In this document: piece after piece, positions 33,547 through 41,041 of the stretch | Position numbering within the stretch: the first letter of the stretch is position 1 | Layout of the letters: each line of letters opens with the position of its first letter | Assembly (NCBI GenBank): GCA_025357915.1 | Contig: JANYLH010000072.1 | Location: 1 to 41,041, forward strand | Direction: 5' to 3' | DNA length: 41,041 nucleotides | DNA from: Gammaproteobacteria bacterium | GTDB lineage: Bacteria > Pseudomonadota > Gammaproteobacteria > Steroidobacterales > Steroidobacteraceae | Program-made: the position numbers and the translations under genes | The notes under the pieces: model-generated | The model's input: only the letters and a program-made list of their open reading frames with translations | Database searches by the model: none | Told to the model about the DNA's origin: nothing

Positions 33547-36321
33547 GTGACGAAGACGCTCCTGCCTCGCGCCCTGCTTACCGTGGGCCTCTGTTTCCTG
33601 GCACTGATCCTGACTGTGCCGGCGCTGGCCGACGACTGGATCGGCGGCCCGGGCTACCAGACCTTTGTCGTCGGCGACGTAGGCACGCCGACGCCCGATC
33701 CGGTCGTCGGCGGTCTGCTGCTCAACGGCGGCGGCGACTGGCCAACCGAAGCATTTCGATGGTTCACGGCGCACGCGGGCCACGGGCATCTGGTCGTGCT
33801 GCGCGCCTCGGGCACGACAGAATCGCAGGAGGAGTTCTACAGCAAGGTCAAAGGCCTGCTGTCGGTGCGCACCTTCCTGTTCACAGACCGCAAGGCGGCC
33901 TCGGACCCGCAACTGCTGGCGGCCGTGAGTGCCGCCGACGGTATTTTCATTGCGGGCGGAGACCAATCCAACTACGTGCGCATGTGGCGCGGCACGCCGC
34001 TGAACGCGGCACTCGACGCGCACGTAGCCGCGGGAAAGCCCCTGGGCGGTACCAGTGCGGGTCTGGCGATCCTGGGCGCCTGGCTGTACGGCTGCATGGA
34101 CAGCATCAGCATCACTTCCGCGCAGGCCATGGCCGATCCACTGGGCGCGGCGGTGACGGTCGAGGGCGACTTCCTGCACAACGAACTGCTGGCCCATGTC
34201 ATTACCGATAGTCATGTCGACACTCGCAACCGCCTCGGCCGGCTGTTCGCGTTTCTCGCCAAAGCACACAGTCTGGATCCTATGCGTACCCTGGCCGGGC
34301 TTGGCATCGATGAAGACGCGGCCGTGACGGTCGAGGCAGACGGCACAGCGCGTTTCCACGCCGGTGATATCGGCAAGCACGCCTGGTTGGTGCAACCTGG
34401 CGCGTTCGGCGCTTTGGAACCCGGCAGGCCGCTCAACCTCGCGCAGCTGCGCGTCACCGCAATAGCCGCCGGCAGCACCTTCAATGTCCGGACGATGCAA
34501 GTCGGCGCGCCAGATTTTATTCGCGTGTACGACGTCGCCAACGGCAGGGTAGCGCGGCAGACGCAAGGGTCGCCCGCGGCAAGATCGCAAAGCGCTGCGG
34601 ATACGCTCTTTGAGCACGGCTACGTCTACACGGTGGATGGCGCCAACACAGTGGCCCAGGCGCTCGCCGTGCGGGACGGGCAGATCATCTATGTCGGCGA
34701 CGACACCGGGGCGCGCTCATTCGTGGGCCGCAAGACGCGACGCATCGACCTGGCAGGCCGCCTGCTGATGCCGGGCCTCATCGACGGCCACATGCATCCG
34801 CGTTCCGGTGGCATGCGGCTCCTGACCTGCGACCTCAACTACCGGCGCCTCACCGTGCCGGAATTCCAGGCCGCCATCCAGGCCTGCCTCGACCATGACA
34901 GCAAGGCGGGTCCGGATGATTGGCTCAAGGTCAACAGCTGGTTCGAACAGAACATGGAGCCGGCCGGCATCGTACTGACGCACGCGGCGCTCGATGCGCT
35001 CAGGACCACGCGTCCGATCGGGGTGAATTCGTCATTTGGCCACTCGGAACTCGTCAACCGGCGCGCCCTCGAGCTGGCGCACATCACGCGCGCTACGCCC
35101 GACCCAAAGGACGGCATCATCGCGCGCGACGCCACCGGCGAGCCTACCGGACTCCTCGAGGATGCGGCTCAGGATCTGGTTGATCGCCTGATGCCCGAGC
35201 CAACCCCCGCGCAGAATGACCGGGCCGTACGCAGCGCGCTCGAGGCATTGCGAGCGCAGGGCATCACCAGCTTCCTGGATGCCTCCGCCGATAGCGGCGC
35301 GCTCACGGCCTTTGCCCGGGCGCAGCGGGCGGGGGAACTCACGGCCCGCGGCCACTTCGCCGTGCTGATCGATTCCATCAAGGACTATGACGCCAACCGG
35401 GCGGTCGCCGAGGTGCTGGCGCAACGGAAACTCTTCGACCAGGGCGCGATCACCGCGCAACCGACGCTCAGCGTCGATACCGCGAAAATGTTCCTCGACG
35501 GCGTCTATTCCGCGCCCGCCTACACCAGCTACCTGCTGCAGCCTTATTTCGAGCCAGGCGAAAACCCGGAGCATCCGGACTGGGAGCCTGGCGACAATCA
35601 CGGCCCGCCGCTCTATTTCACGCAGCAGCAACTCGACGCCACCTTGATCGCCCTAGCCGCCGCGGGACTCAATCCGCACATGCATGCCGACGGTGACGGC
35701 GCGGTCCGCGAAGGCCTCAATGCCGTTGCCGCCATGCGCGCCGTGCATCCCGGCGACGATATCCGCCCGGCCCTCGCGCACTCGGAAATCGTTGATCCGG
35801 CCGACTTTCCGCGCTTCGCCGAACTCAACGCGCTGCCGGTCTTGTCGTTCCAGTGGGAAAAGCCCGCCGCCGATCTCAACGTCGAGGCGGGCCAATATCT
35901 CGGCGCGGTGCGCTACGCGCTGATTGAACCCGCCGGCTTGCTCAAACCTTACGGCACGCGCCTGGCCTTCGGCAGCGATTGGCCGGTCGACAGGCTGGAT
36001 GAATGGCTGGCGATGCAGGTCGCCGTCACGCGGATGGCCGTAGGCGAGGACGCCGCGCGCTTTCCGGGGCGGCTTGGCATCGACCCCGGGCTCTCCGTCG
36101 CCGAGGCCATCCGGGCCATGACGATCAATGCAGCCTACAGCCTGCGCCAGGACGCACTGACCGGCTCACTGGAAACCGGAAAATTCGCTGACCTGATCGT
36201 GCTCGACCAGAACCTGTTGCAGATCGCGCCGGCGCGCATCGCCAGCACGAAAGTACTGCTGACCATGGTGGGCGGAAGAATCGTCCACGAGTCGCCGCAC
36301 TTTTTAGAATCGACACAGTGA
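33547..36321 (+). CDS. Fusion of cyanophycinase-like S51 peptidase and amidohydrolase
   Basis: 924 residues, exported (signal peptide 1-28, VPALA-DD). Residues 30-335 form a cyanophycinase-like peptidase S51 domain: LLLNGGGDWP, GGDQ (137-140), nucleophile Ser170 in GGTSAG, and SHVDTRNRLGRL with His223. Residues 352-920 are an amidohydrolase of the YtcJ/amidohydrolase-3 type: GYVYTVDGANTVAQALAVRDGQI, metal motif HMH (415-417), HMHADGDGAV and FGSDWPVD. Start GTG 33547 after AGGGGGA. The two parts are usually separate exported enzymes; no stop or ribosome site separates them. Cleavage of beta-Asp-type peptides followed by amide hydrolysis is an inference. Confidence 0.88.
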   Translation: MTKTLLPRALLTVGLCFLALILTVPALADDWIGGPGYQTFVVGDVGTPTPDPVVGGLLLNGGGDWPTEAFRWFTAHAGHGHLVVLRASGTTESQEEFYSKVKGLLSVRTFLFTDRKAASDPQLLAAVSAADGIFIAGGDQSNYVRMWRGTPLNAALDAHVAAGKPLGGTSAGLAILGAWLYGCMDSISITSAQAMADPLGAAVTVEGDFLHNELLAHVITDSHVDTRNRLGRLFAFLAKAHSLDPMRTLAGLGIDEDAAVTVEADGTARFHAGDIGKHAWLVQPGAFGALEPGRPLNLAQLRVTAIAAGSTFNVRTMQVGAPDFIRVYDVANGRVARQTQGSPAARSQSAADTLFEHGYVYTVDGANTVAQALAVRDGQIIYVGDDTGARSFVGRKTRRIDLAGRLLMPGLIDGHMHPRSGGMRLLTCDLNYRRLTVPEFQAAIQACLDHDSKAGPDDWLKVNSWFEQNMEPAGIVLTHAALDALRTTRPIGVNSSFGHSELVNRRALELAHITRATPDPKDGIIARDATGEPTGLLEDAAQDLVDRLMPEPTPAQNDRAVRSALEALRAQGITSFLDASADSGALTAFARAQRAGELTARGHFAVLIDSIKDYDANRAVAEVLAQRKLFDQGAITAQPTLSVDTAKMFLDGVYSAPAYTSYLLQPYFEPGENPEHPDWEPGDNHGPPLYFTQQQLDATLIALAAAGLNPHMHADGDGAVREGLNAVAAMRAVHPGDDIRPALAHSEIVDPADFPRFAELNALPVLSFQWEKPAADLNVEAGQYLGAVRYALIEPAGLLKPYGTRLAFGSDWPVDRLDEWLAMQVAVTRMAVGEDAARFPGRLGIDPGLSVAEAIRAMTINAAYSLRQDALTGSLETGKFADLIVLDQNLLQIAPARIASTKVLLTMVGGRIVHESPHFLESTQ

Positions 36322-36482
36322 TTGCCTGCGCGGTGGCCTGTTACCCTCGCTCGCGCGCTCGGAACCTTGCCCCGCGCATGTTGCCATTCTGAGTGCAATT
36401 GGCAGTAGGATCCGGACCAAACTGTTGCACTCAAGTGCGGGCGATCCGTGCGTACTGCCGCGTTGAAATCCCGGGCACGTGA

Positions 36483-37337
36483 GTTGACCAGCAGCCGAAG
36501 ACTCTGACTGCCCTGGGCATCGACCCGACCACCTTCGAGCCTTCGTCATCCACTCAGGCCTCGATCTCAGTGCAGGGGTTCGCGAGTGGCAATCCCGGCC
36601 TGAGCGAACAGACCGCCAAGACCTGGACCGCGGGCGTTGTGCTGACGCCGACCGGGCTACCCCAGCTTTCGGTGCGCGGCGACTGGTTCAACATCCGCAT
36701 CAACAAGGCCGTCAATACTTCCGATGCGCAAAGCATCTTCGAGCTGTGTGTCGATCAGCCTACGATCGACAACCCGTTCTGTGGCAATACATCACGCAAC
36801 GCGGGCAATGGCTTCATCAACGGCTTCCGGGTCCGCCCGGAGAATGTAGCGCAGAACAGCACCAGCGGCTTTGATGTCACTGCGAACTACCGGCTGGAAA
36901 CCGCAAGCTCCGGCAGCCTGGTTTTCGGCATCATCGGCACTCACGTGAACTCATTCGAATTCATTGCCACACCGGGTGCGCTGGTCGACTCCAATCTCGA
37001 CCAGGAGTGGTATCCACGCGATGCTGCCGTGCTCGACGTGACCTGGGAGCGCAAGCCGGTGACCATCTCGTACAGTCTCGACTGGGCGTCCAGAACCAAG
37101 CGCTACACCGACCTGCAGATCGCCGCGAACCCGGACATCGCGGCGCCGCAGTACCTGTGGGCCAAGCCTTCCTGGGAGCAGAACCTGCAAATTGAGTGGT
37201 CGCGCAGTGACCGGCTGTCGGTCTGGGCCGGCATCAACAATCTGTTCGACGAGAAGCCGGAGTTCGGCTATCGCTCTTATCCGGTGTCGGCGAAGGGGCG
37301 TTATTTCTACGTGGGCCTGAAGACGAAGCTCCGGTAG
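36483..37337 (+). pseudogene. TonB-dependent receptor, C-terminal remnant
   Basis: The frame from about 36483 reads as the C-terminal third of a TonB-dependent outer-membrane receptor: GFASGNPGLSEQTAKTWTAGVV, PQLSVRGDWFNIRINKAV, SGFDVTANYRLE, INNLFDEKPEFGYRSYPVSAKGRYFYVGLKTKL. The terminal beta-strands are intact, but plug domain and about two thirds of the barrel are missing. The first possible start is an internal GTG (36570) and a stop lies at 36480. The segment 36322-36480 shows no receptor sequence. A 5' deletion is the simplest explanation. Confidence 0.85.
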
Positions 37338-37470
37338 CCAGCCAACTCCCCCTTATTTCCCATGCCATTAGCTACGGTAGGAACCTCGGCAAGTCGCCCT
37401 GCCATTCATCACTTTAGTCGGAGCCTATGGCGCAGGCGCTGACACCGCCCAGTCCAAGGCGAGGCCGGTC

Positions 37471-37818
<348 letters not shown>

Positions 37819-37837
37819 TCAACCGGGCGGACGGGTC

Positions 37838-39472
37838 TCAACGGGAGCGATATCCTAACGCAATACCCTCCCGGAGCGCACCGACGACGGCATCGACGCT
37901 GGCGCCACTGAGCACCGGCCCGGTGAGGCCAGGCAGGGCGGCGGCGGTCAGCACCGCGAGCACCGGGTCCTTGAGCCGGGCCAACCGCAGTGTGCGCCCG
38001 CCGCGCGTGACCTGAGCCGCGAACTGCCCCAGCACCTCGATGGCCGTGCCATCCAGGTTCGGCGACTCCTCGAGGCTCAGTACCAGGGTGTGGACGTCGC
38101 GCGCCGCAGCCAACTGCGCGGCGGCGTTGTCCAGCACCGCCTCGGCGTTGGCAAAGAACAGCGGCTCCTCGGGGCGCAGGATCAGGAGCCCGGGCACCGC
38201 TCCCACCTGCGGGTGCGCGCCGATACTGACGAAATCGTGGCTTTCACCCAGGCGCCCGAGCGCCGTGAGCCGTGGTTGCGTCAGTTCGCGAATCAGCAAC
38301 GCCAGGCTCACGGCGATGCTCACCAGCAGTCCATTCAGTACGCCCAGCAGCAACACGGCAGCGATGGCCGTCATGAGCACGCGACGGTCGCGCTTCCAGA
38401 CCAGGTAGGGGCGGAGCGGCTCGAAGCTCACCGCGTGGCGCATGGCGAAGATGACGATCGCGCCGAGGATCGGTTCGGGGATCCGCGCTACCCAGCTGCG
38501 CAGCAGCCACAGCGCGGCCCCCACGAACAAGGCCGCACCGAGGCCCGCCAGGCGCGTACGCGCGCCCACCGACTCGTTGGCGGCGGTAGCCGAATACCCC
38601 GCGCCCACCGGCATGCCCTGCAACAACCCGGAAGCCACGTTGGCGACGCCCAGTGCCAGCAGCTCCCGATTCACGTCGATGCGGTCGCCGTGGCGCAGGG
38701 CGCAGCTGCGCACCGAGCCATAGCTCTCGGCAAACAGGATCAGCATCAGCGCCAGGGCCAGCTCGGTGGCGCGAAACCAGGCGTCGAATTCCAGCGTCGG
38801 CAACTGCGCCTGCACGGTACGCAACTCGATGGGGCCGACCAGCGCGATGCCCGCGCCGCCGGCGCCCAGCAGCGGCACGGCCACGATTCCGAGCGCCAGC
38901 ACCGCGAGCGCGCCTGGAAAGCGGGGCCAGCGGCGCAGCAGCGCGAGCAGCAGGAGCGCCGCGGCGCCAAACAGCAGGCTCGCGCCATTCCATTCGCCGC
39001 GCCGTTGGAACAGTTCGAGCACGAGTGGCGCGAGCGCCGTGTGCGTGGCGTGGATGCCGCACAGCTTGGCCAGCTGCCGCGTGGTGATGATCACGGCCAG
39101 CCCGAGAGTAAAGCCCCGCACTACGGGGCGGGCAATGAACTGCGCCATGCGTCCCAGGCGCAGCGCGCTGCACAGCAGGAACAGGATGCCGGCCATCAGC
39201 ACCATTGCCGCTGAATGCTGCAGGGCCTGAGCGGCGCCGATGCCCGGCAGCGAATGCAGTGCCGAGGCGAGCACGGCTGCTGAAGAGGAGGTGGCCGTGA
39301 CGATGGCGAAGCGGCTGGTGCCGAGCAGCGCGTAGCAGAGGAGCCCGGCAAGGGCTGCCAGCAGGCCGGACAGCGGCGGCACGCCGGCGATGCCGGCGTA
39401 GGCCAGCGCTTCGGGCAGCACCAGCCCCGCAATCGACACGCCGGCAATCAGGTCCGGCCAGGCGCGCCTCAC
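37838..39472 (-). CDS. SulP-family anion transporter with STAS domain
   Basis: 544 residues in the inner membrane with about ten to twelve hydrophobic segments, including DLIAGVSIAGLVLPEALAYA, the SulP N-terminal signature. A STAS domain occupies about residues 430-535 (LILRPEEPLFFANAE, SLEESPNLDGTAIEVL). Such proteins carry sulfate, bicarbonate or dicarboxylates. The GTG at 39472 overlaps the stop of the ParB-like gene (GTGA). PII follows downstream, and PII-type proteins are known regulators of nitrogen and carbon transporters, so PII control is conceivable. Confidence 0.9.
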   Translation of the reverse strand: MRRAWPDLIAGVSIAGLVLPEALAYAGIAGVPPLSGLLAALAGLLCYALLGTSRFAIVTATSSSAAVLASALHSLPGIGAAQALQHSAAMVLMAGILFLLCSALRLGRMAQFIARPVVRGFTLGLAVIITTRQLAKLCGIHATHTALAPLVLELFQRRGEWNGASLLFGAAALLLLALLRRWPRFPGALAVLALGIVAVPLLGAGGAGIALVGPIELRTVQAQLPTLEFDAWFRATELALALMLILFAESYGSVRSCALRHGDRIDVNRELLALGVANVASGLLQGMPVGAGYSATAANESVGARTRLAGLGAALFVGAALWLLRSWVARIPEPILGAIVIFAMRHAVSFEPLRPYLVWKRDRRVLMTAIAAVLLLGVLNGLLVSIAVSLALLIRELTQPRLTALGRLGESHDFVSIGAHPQVGAVPGLLILRPEEPLFFANAEAVLDNAAAQLAAARDVHTLVLSLEESPNLDGTAIEVLGQFAAQVTRGGRTLRLARLKDPVLAVLTAAALPGLTGPVLSGASVDAVVGALREGIALGYRSR

Positions 39473-40089
39473 GAGTGGGTGCCTGACCAGCCCGGCAGGT
39501 AGCGCGCCACGGCGGATCTGGCCAGCCGCACGCCCTCGCGTACGGCGCGGCGCGGTTCACCACGCGCCACCCGGTCGCCGATGCGCGCGCGCAGGAAATC
39601 GGCCCAGAGAAATTCCGCGAAGGGTGCCGGCGACTTCGCATACCCGCCGGCCTTGTGCACGTCGCCGGCCAGGCTCCGGTAAGGATCGTCATGCAGGTCC
39701 GTCAGGCGGCGCGGCATCTGACGGTAATGGCGCCGCCGGCCGCCGGCGTCGAAAGGATGCGCCCAGGCGCGAAATTCCATCGTGCGCCAGAACACCTCGG
39801 GCTCGAGCCAGGACAGATCGTCTTGCGGTGCGATCCAGACGCGGTCTACGCCTTCTTCGATCAGCGCGAGGCCGAGGTGATGGTGGTCGATGATGTAGTA
39901 ACGGTCCCCGGGGCCCAGTACGGCCGGAAATACCTGCTGCTGGAGGGTCTCGCGGCGCTGCTTCGGGCCCAGCGCAGCCCATTCCCGGCGCTTGCGCGCC
40001 ACCTCCGCCAGTCCGACCGACATCTGCGTCGGCCGCAGCCGCCCGGGCGCTTCGCTGACGAGATCGTGGTGATGAATTTCGGGCCACAT
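39469..40089 (-). CDS. ParB-like nuclease-fold protein (ParBc_2 type)
   Basis: 206 residues from ATG 40089, preceded by AAGGAG at 7-nt spacing. The core GDRYYIIDHHHLGLALIEEG (61-80) is the ParB/Srx-like fold signature of the putative ParB-like nuclease family, here with three consecutive His. It is not a chromosome-partition ParB: there is no helix-turn-helix region and no parA neighbour. First gene of the unit ParB-like, SulP, PII. Biochemical role unknown. Confidence 0.8.
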   Translation of the reverse strand: MWPEIHHHDLVSEAPGRLRPTQMSVGLAEVARKRREWAALGPKQRRETLQQQVFPAVLGPGDRYYIIDHHHLGLALIEEGVDRVWIAPQDDLSWLEPEVFWRTMEFRAWAHPFDAGGRRRHYRQMPRRLTDLHDDPYRSLAGDVHKAGGYAKSPAPFAEFLWADFLRARIGDRVARGEPRRAVREGVRLARSAVARYLPGWSGTHS

Positions 40090-40177
40090 GGCGCACTCCT
40101 TCCGGCGTGATTGCGGTGCCATGCAGGAGTTTACGACGGCAGCCGGAGATTGCCTTGCCCGCGACGCCGGGCGCACA

Positions 40178-41041
40178 ATGCGCACCCTCCCGCCGGCCTG
40201 GTTCCTGGATTCCTCCGCCCTGCCACCCCACAGCCGCCTCGCATTTCTCCTGGCCCTCGTGGCGGCCCTGTTCTGGGGGGTGCTGCCGCTGGCGTTGCAC
40301 GTCGTGGCGCCGGTGCTGGACACCTGCACCATCACCTGGTGCCGGTTTCTGGTTGCGGCCATCGTCATTGGACCCTTTCTCGCGCAGCGCGGCGCCCTGC
40401 CCCGTCCCTGGGAACTTCCGCGGCCGCTCTTCGTGCTGTTGCCGGTCGCGGTCATCGGTCTGACGCTCAACTACACGCTGTTCGTGGTCGGATTGCGCCT
40501 GAGTTCGCCGGAAACGGCCCAGGTCGTCGGCCAGAGCGCGAGCCTGTTCCTGCTGCTCGGGGGACTGGTCGTCTACCGGGAAAAATTCAGCCGCCTGCAG
40601 TGGCTGGGCGCGGCGCTGCTGGTCGCCGGCCTGGCACTATTTTTCAACCGGCGGCTCCCGCTGCTGTTTGCCGGCAGCTCCAGGCTGGGACTCGGCGTGC
40701 TGCTGCTGCTCACGGGCTCCCTGACCTGGGCCATCTACAGCCTGGCGCAGAAACGCCTGCTGCGGGAGTGGACCTCCCCGCAGCTGTTGTGGCTGCTGTT
40801 CGTCGGCGGCACGCTGGTGCTCACACCGCTGTCGCACCCGGGGGACCTGCGGTTCCTGACGCAGGGCCAGGGTTGGGCGCTGGCGTTCTGCTGCCTCAAT
40901 ACCGTCATTGCCTATGGCGCCTACGCCGAGGCCATGCACCTGGGCGAGGTGGCGCGGGTCAGTGCCACGGTCGCGGTCTCACCGCTCTTTACCTCGCTGG
41001 CGACCTTCCTGGCCGCAGGCGCGCTGCGGCCCGACCTGGAG
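40178..41041 (+). CDS. DMT-superfamily (EamA) transporter, 3' end cut by window
   Basis: 288 codons are visible with no stop before the edge. Two EamA repeats can be seen: the first with FLLALVAALFWGVLPLALHV, WCRFLVAAIVIGP and the family-typical SPETAQVVGQSASLF; the second beginning GVLLLLTGSLTWAIYSLAQKRL. About nine hydrophobic segments are present of the usual ten. Likely an inner-membrane metabolite or drug exporter. ATG 40178 is preferred; an in-frame ATG at 40121 would add 19 residues, and neither has a strong ribosome site. Divergent from the ParB-like gene. Confidence 0.9.
   Translation, partial: MRTLPPAWFLDSSALPPHSRLAFLLALVAALFWGVLPLALHVVAPVLDTCTITWCRFLVAAIVIGPFLAQRGALPRPWELPRPLFVLLPVAVIGLTLNYTLFVVGLRLSSPETAQVVGQSASLFLLLGGLVVYREKFSRLQWLGAALLVAGLALFFNRRLPLLFAGSSRLGLGVLLLLTGSLTWAIYSLAQKRLLREWTSPQLLWLLFVGGTLVLTPLSHPGDLRFLTQGQGWALAFCCLNTVIAYGAYAEAMHLGEVARVSATVAVSPLFTSLATFLAAGALRPDLE

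Noticed and set aside
32089-34617. Minus-strand open frame of 842 codons
   Set aside because: Antisense to the DUF3014, envelope-protein and fusion genes; no domain or ribosome site, typical shadow composition.
39469-40089. Chromosome-partition ParB and a nearby parS/origin
   Set aside because: The protein has only the ParB-like nuclease-type core, no helix-turn-helix and no ParA neighbour; no parS-like palindrome or origin gene was seen.

Overview
This is a GC-rich bacterial chromosome segment, probably from a gammaproteobacterium of the Xanthomonadales/Nevskiales/Steroidobacterales type. The basis is recognition of gene content, not a tree: tRNA-Tyr, tRNA-Gly and tRNA-Thr ahead of tuf; a cysB / cysK / serine O-succinyltransferase-like cluster; ctlX-birA-coaX-SPOR ahead of tRNA-Thr; a fimT-pilVWX-pilY1-pilE operon; and a polyhydroxyalkanoate (PHA) locus. 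No phage, insertion sequence, integrase or CRISPR array was seen. Both ends cut a gene: tuf on the left and a DMT-family exporter on the right.

Layout. 1-1713: tRNA-tuf operon on the minus strand with a good promoter. 1800-6138: a small exported protein and rluB, then divergent cysB and cysK-MetX/SST for cysteine synthesis; the acyltransferase carries a frameshift. 6240-6640: an unrecognised 64-codon gene with an elaborate promoter. 6680-13909: minor-pilin operon on the minus strand. 14020-17855: secreted endonuclease/phosphatase, PilZ protein, NodIJ-type ABC exporter and a GAF-like protein. 17900-19261: a scarred stretch with a small gene, an orphan ribbon-helix-helix protein, a decayed PAS fragment and tRNA-Thr(TGT). 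19375-22813: SPOR, coaX, birA and ctlX, tightly coupled. 23039-31914: PHA region with phaR, an SDR reductase, a phasin and a GYCIGG-type phaC on the plus strand, then phaE, a class III phaC, an aminotransferase and a DUF885 protein on the minus strand. 31993-37337: DUF3014 protein, a small envelope protein, a cyanophycinase-like/amidohydrolase fusion and a TonB-receptor relic. 37471-40089: operon of a ParB-like protein, SulP transporter and PII. 40178-41041: exporter, partial.

How the genes work together. The PHA genes give a repressor that senses granules (PhaR), a granule coat protein (phasin), a possible reductase and two different polymerases. The most notable observation is that the phasin promoter and the promoter of the unknown gene at 6393, 18 kb away, share an identical 16-bp element over the -35 and similar sequence on to the -10. 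The unknown gene also has a perfect TGTGA-N6-TCACA site. This suggests it belongs to the PHA/PhaR regulon under CRP-type control. Other points of interest are a collagen-like repeat inside PhaE, the peptidase-S51/amidohydrolase fusion, canonical PII in an operon with a SulP transporter, and an unrecognised exported CxxC protein inside the pilus operon.
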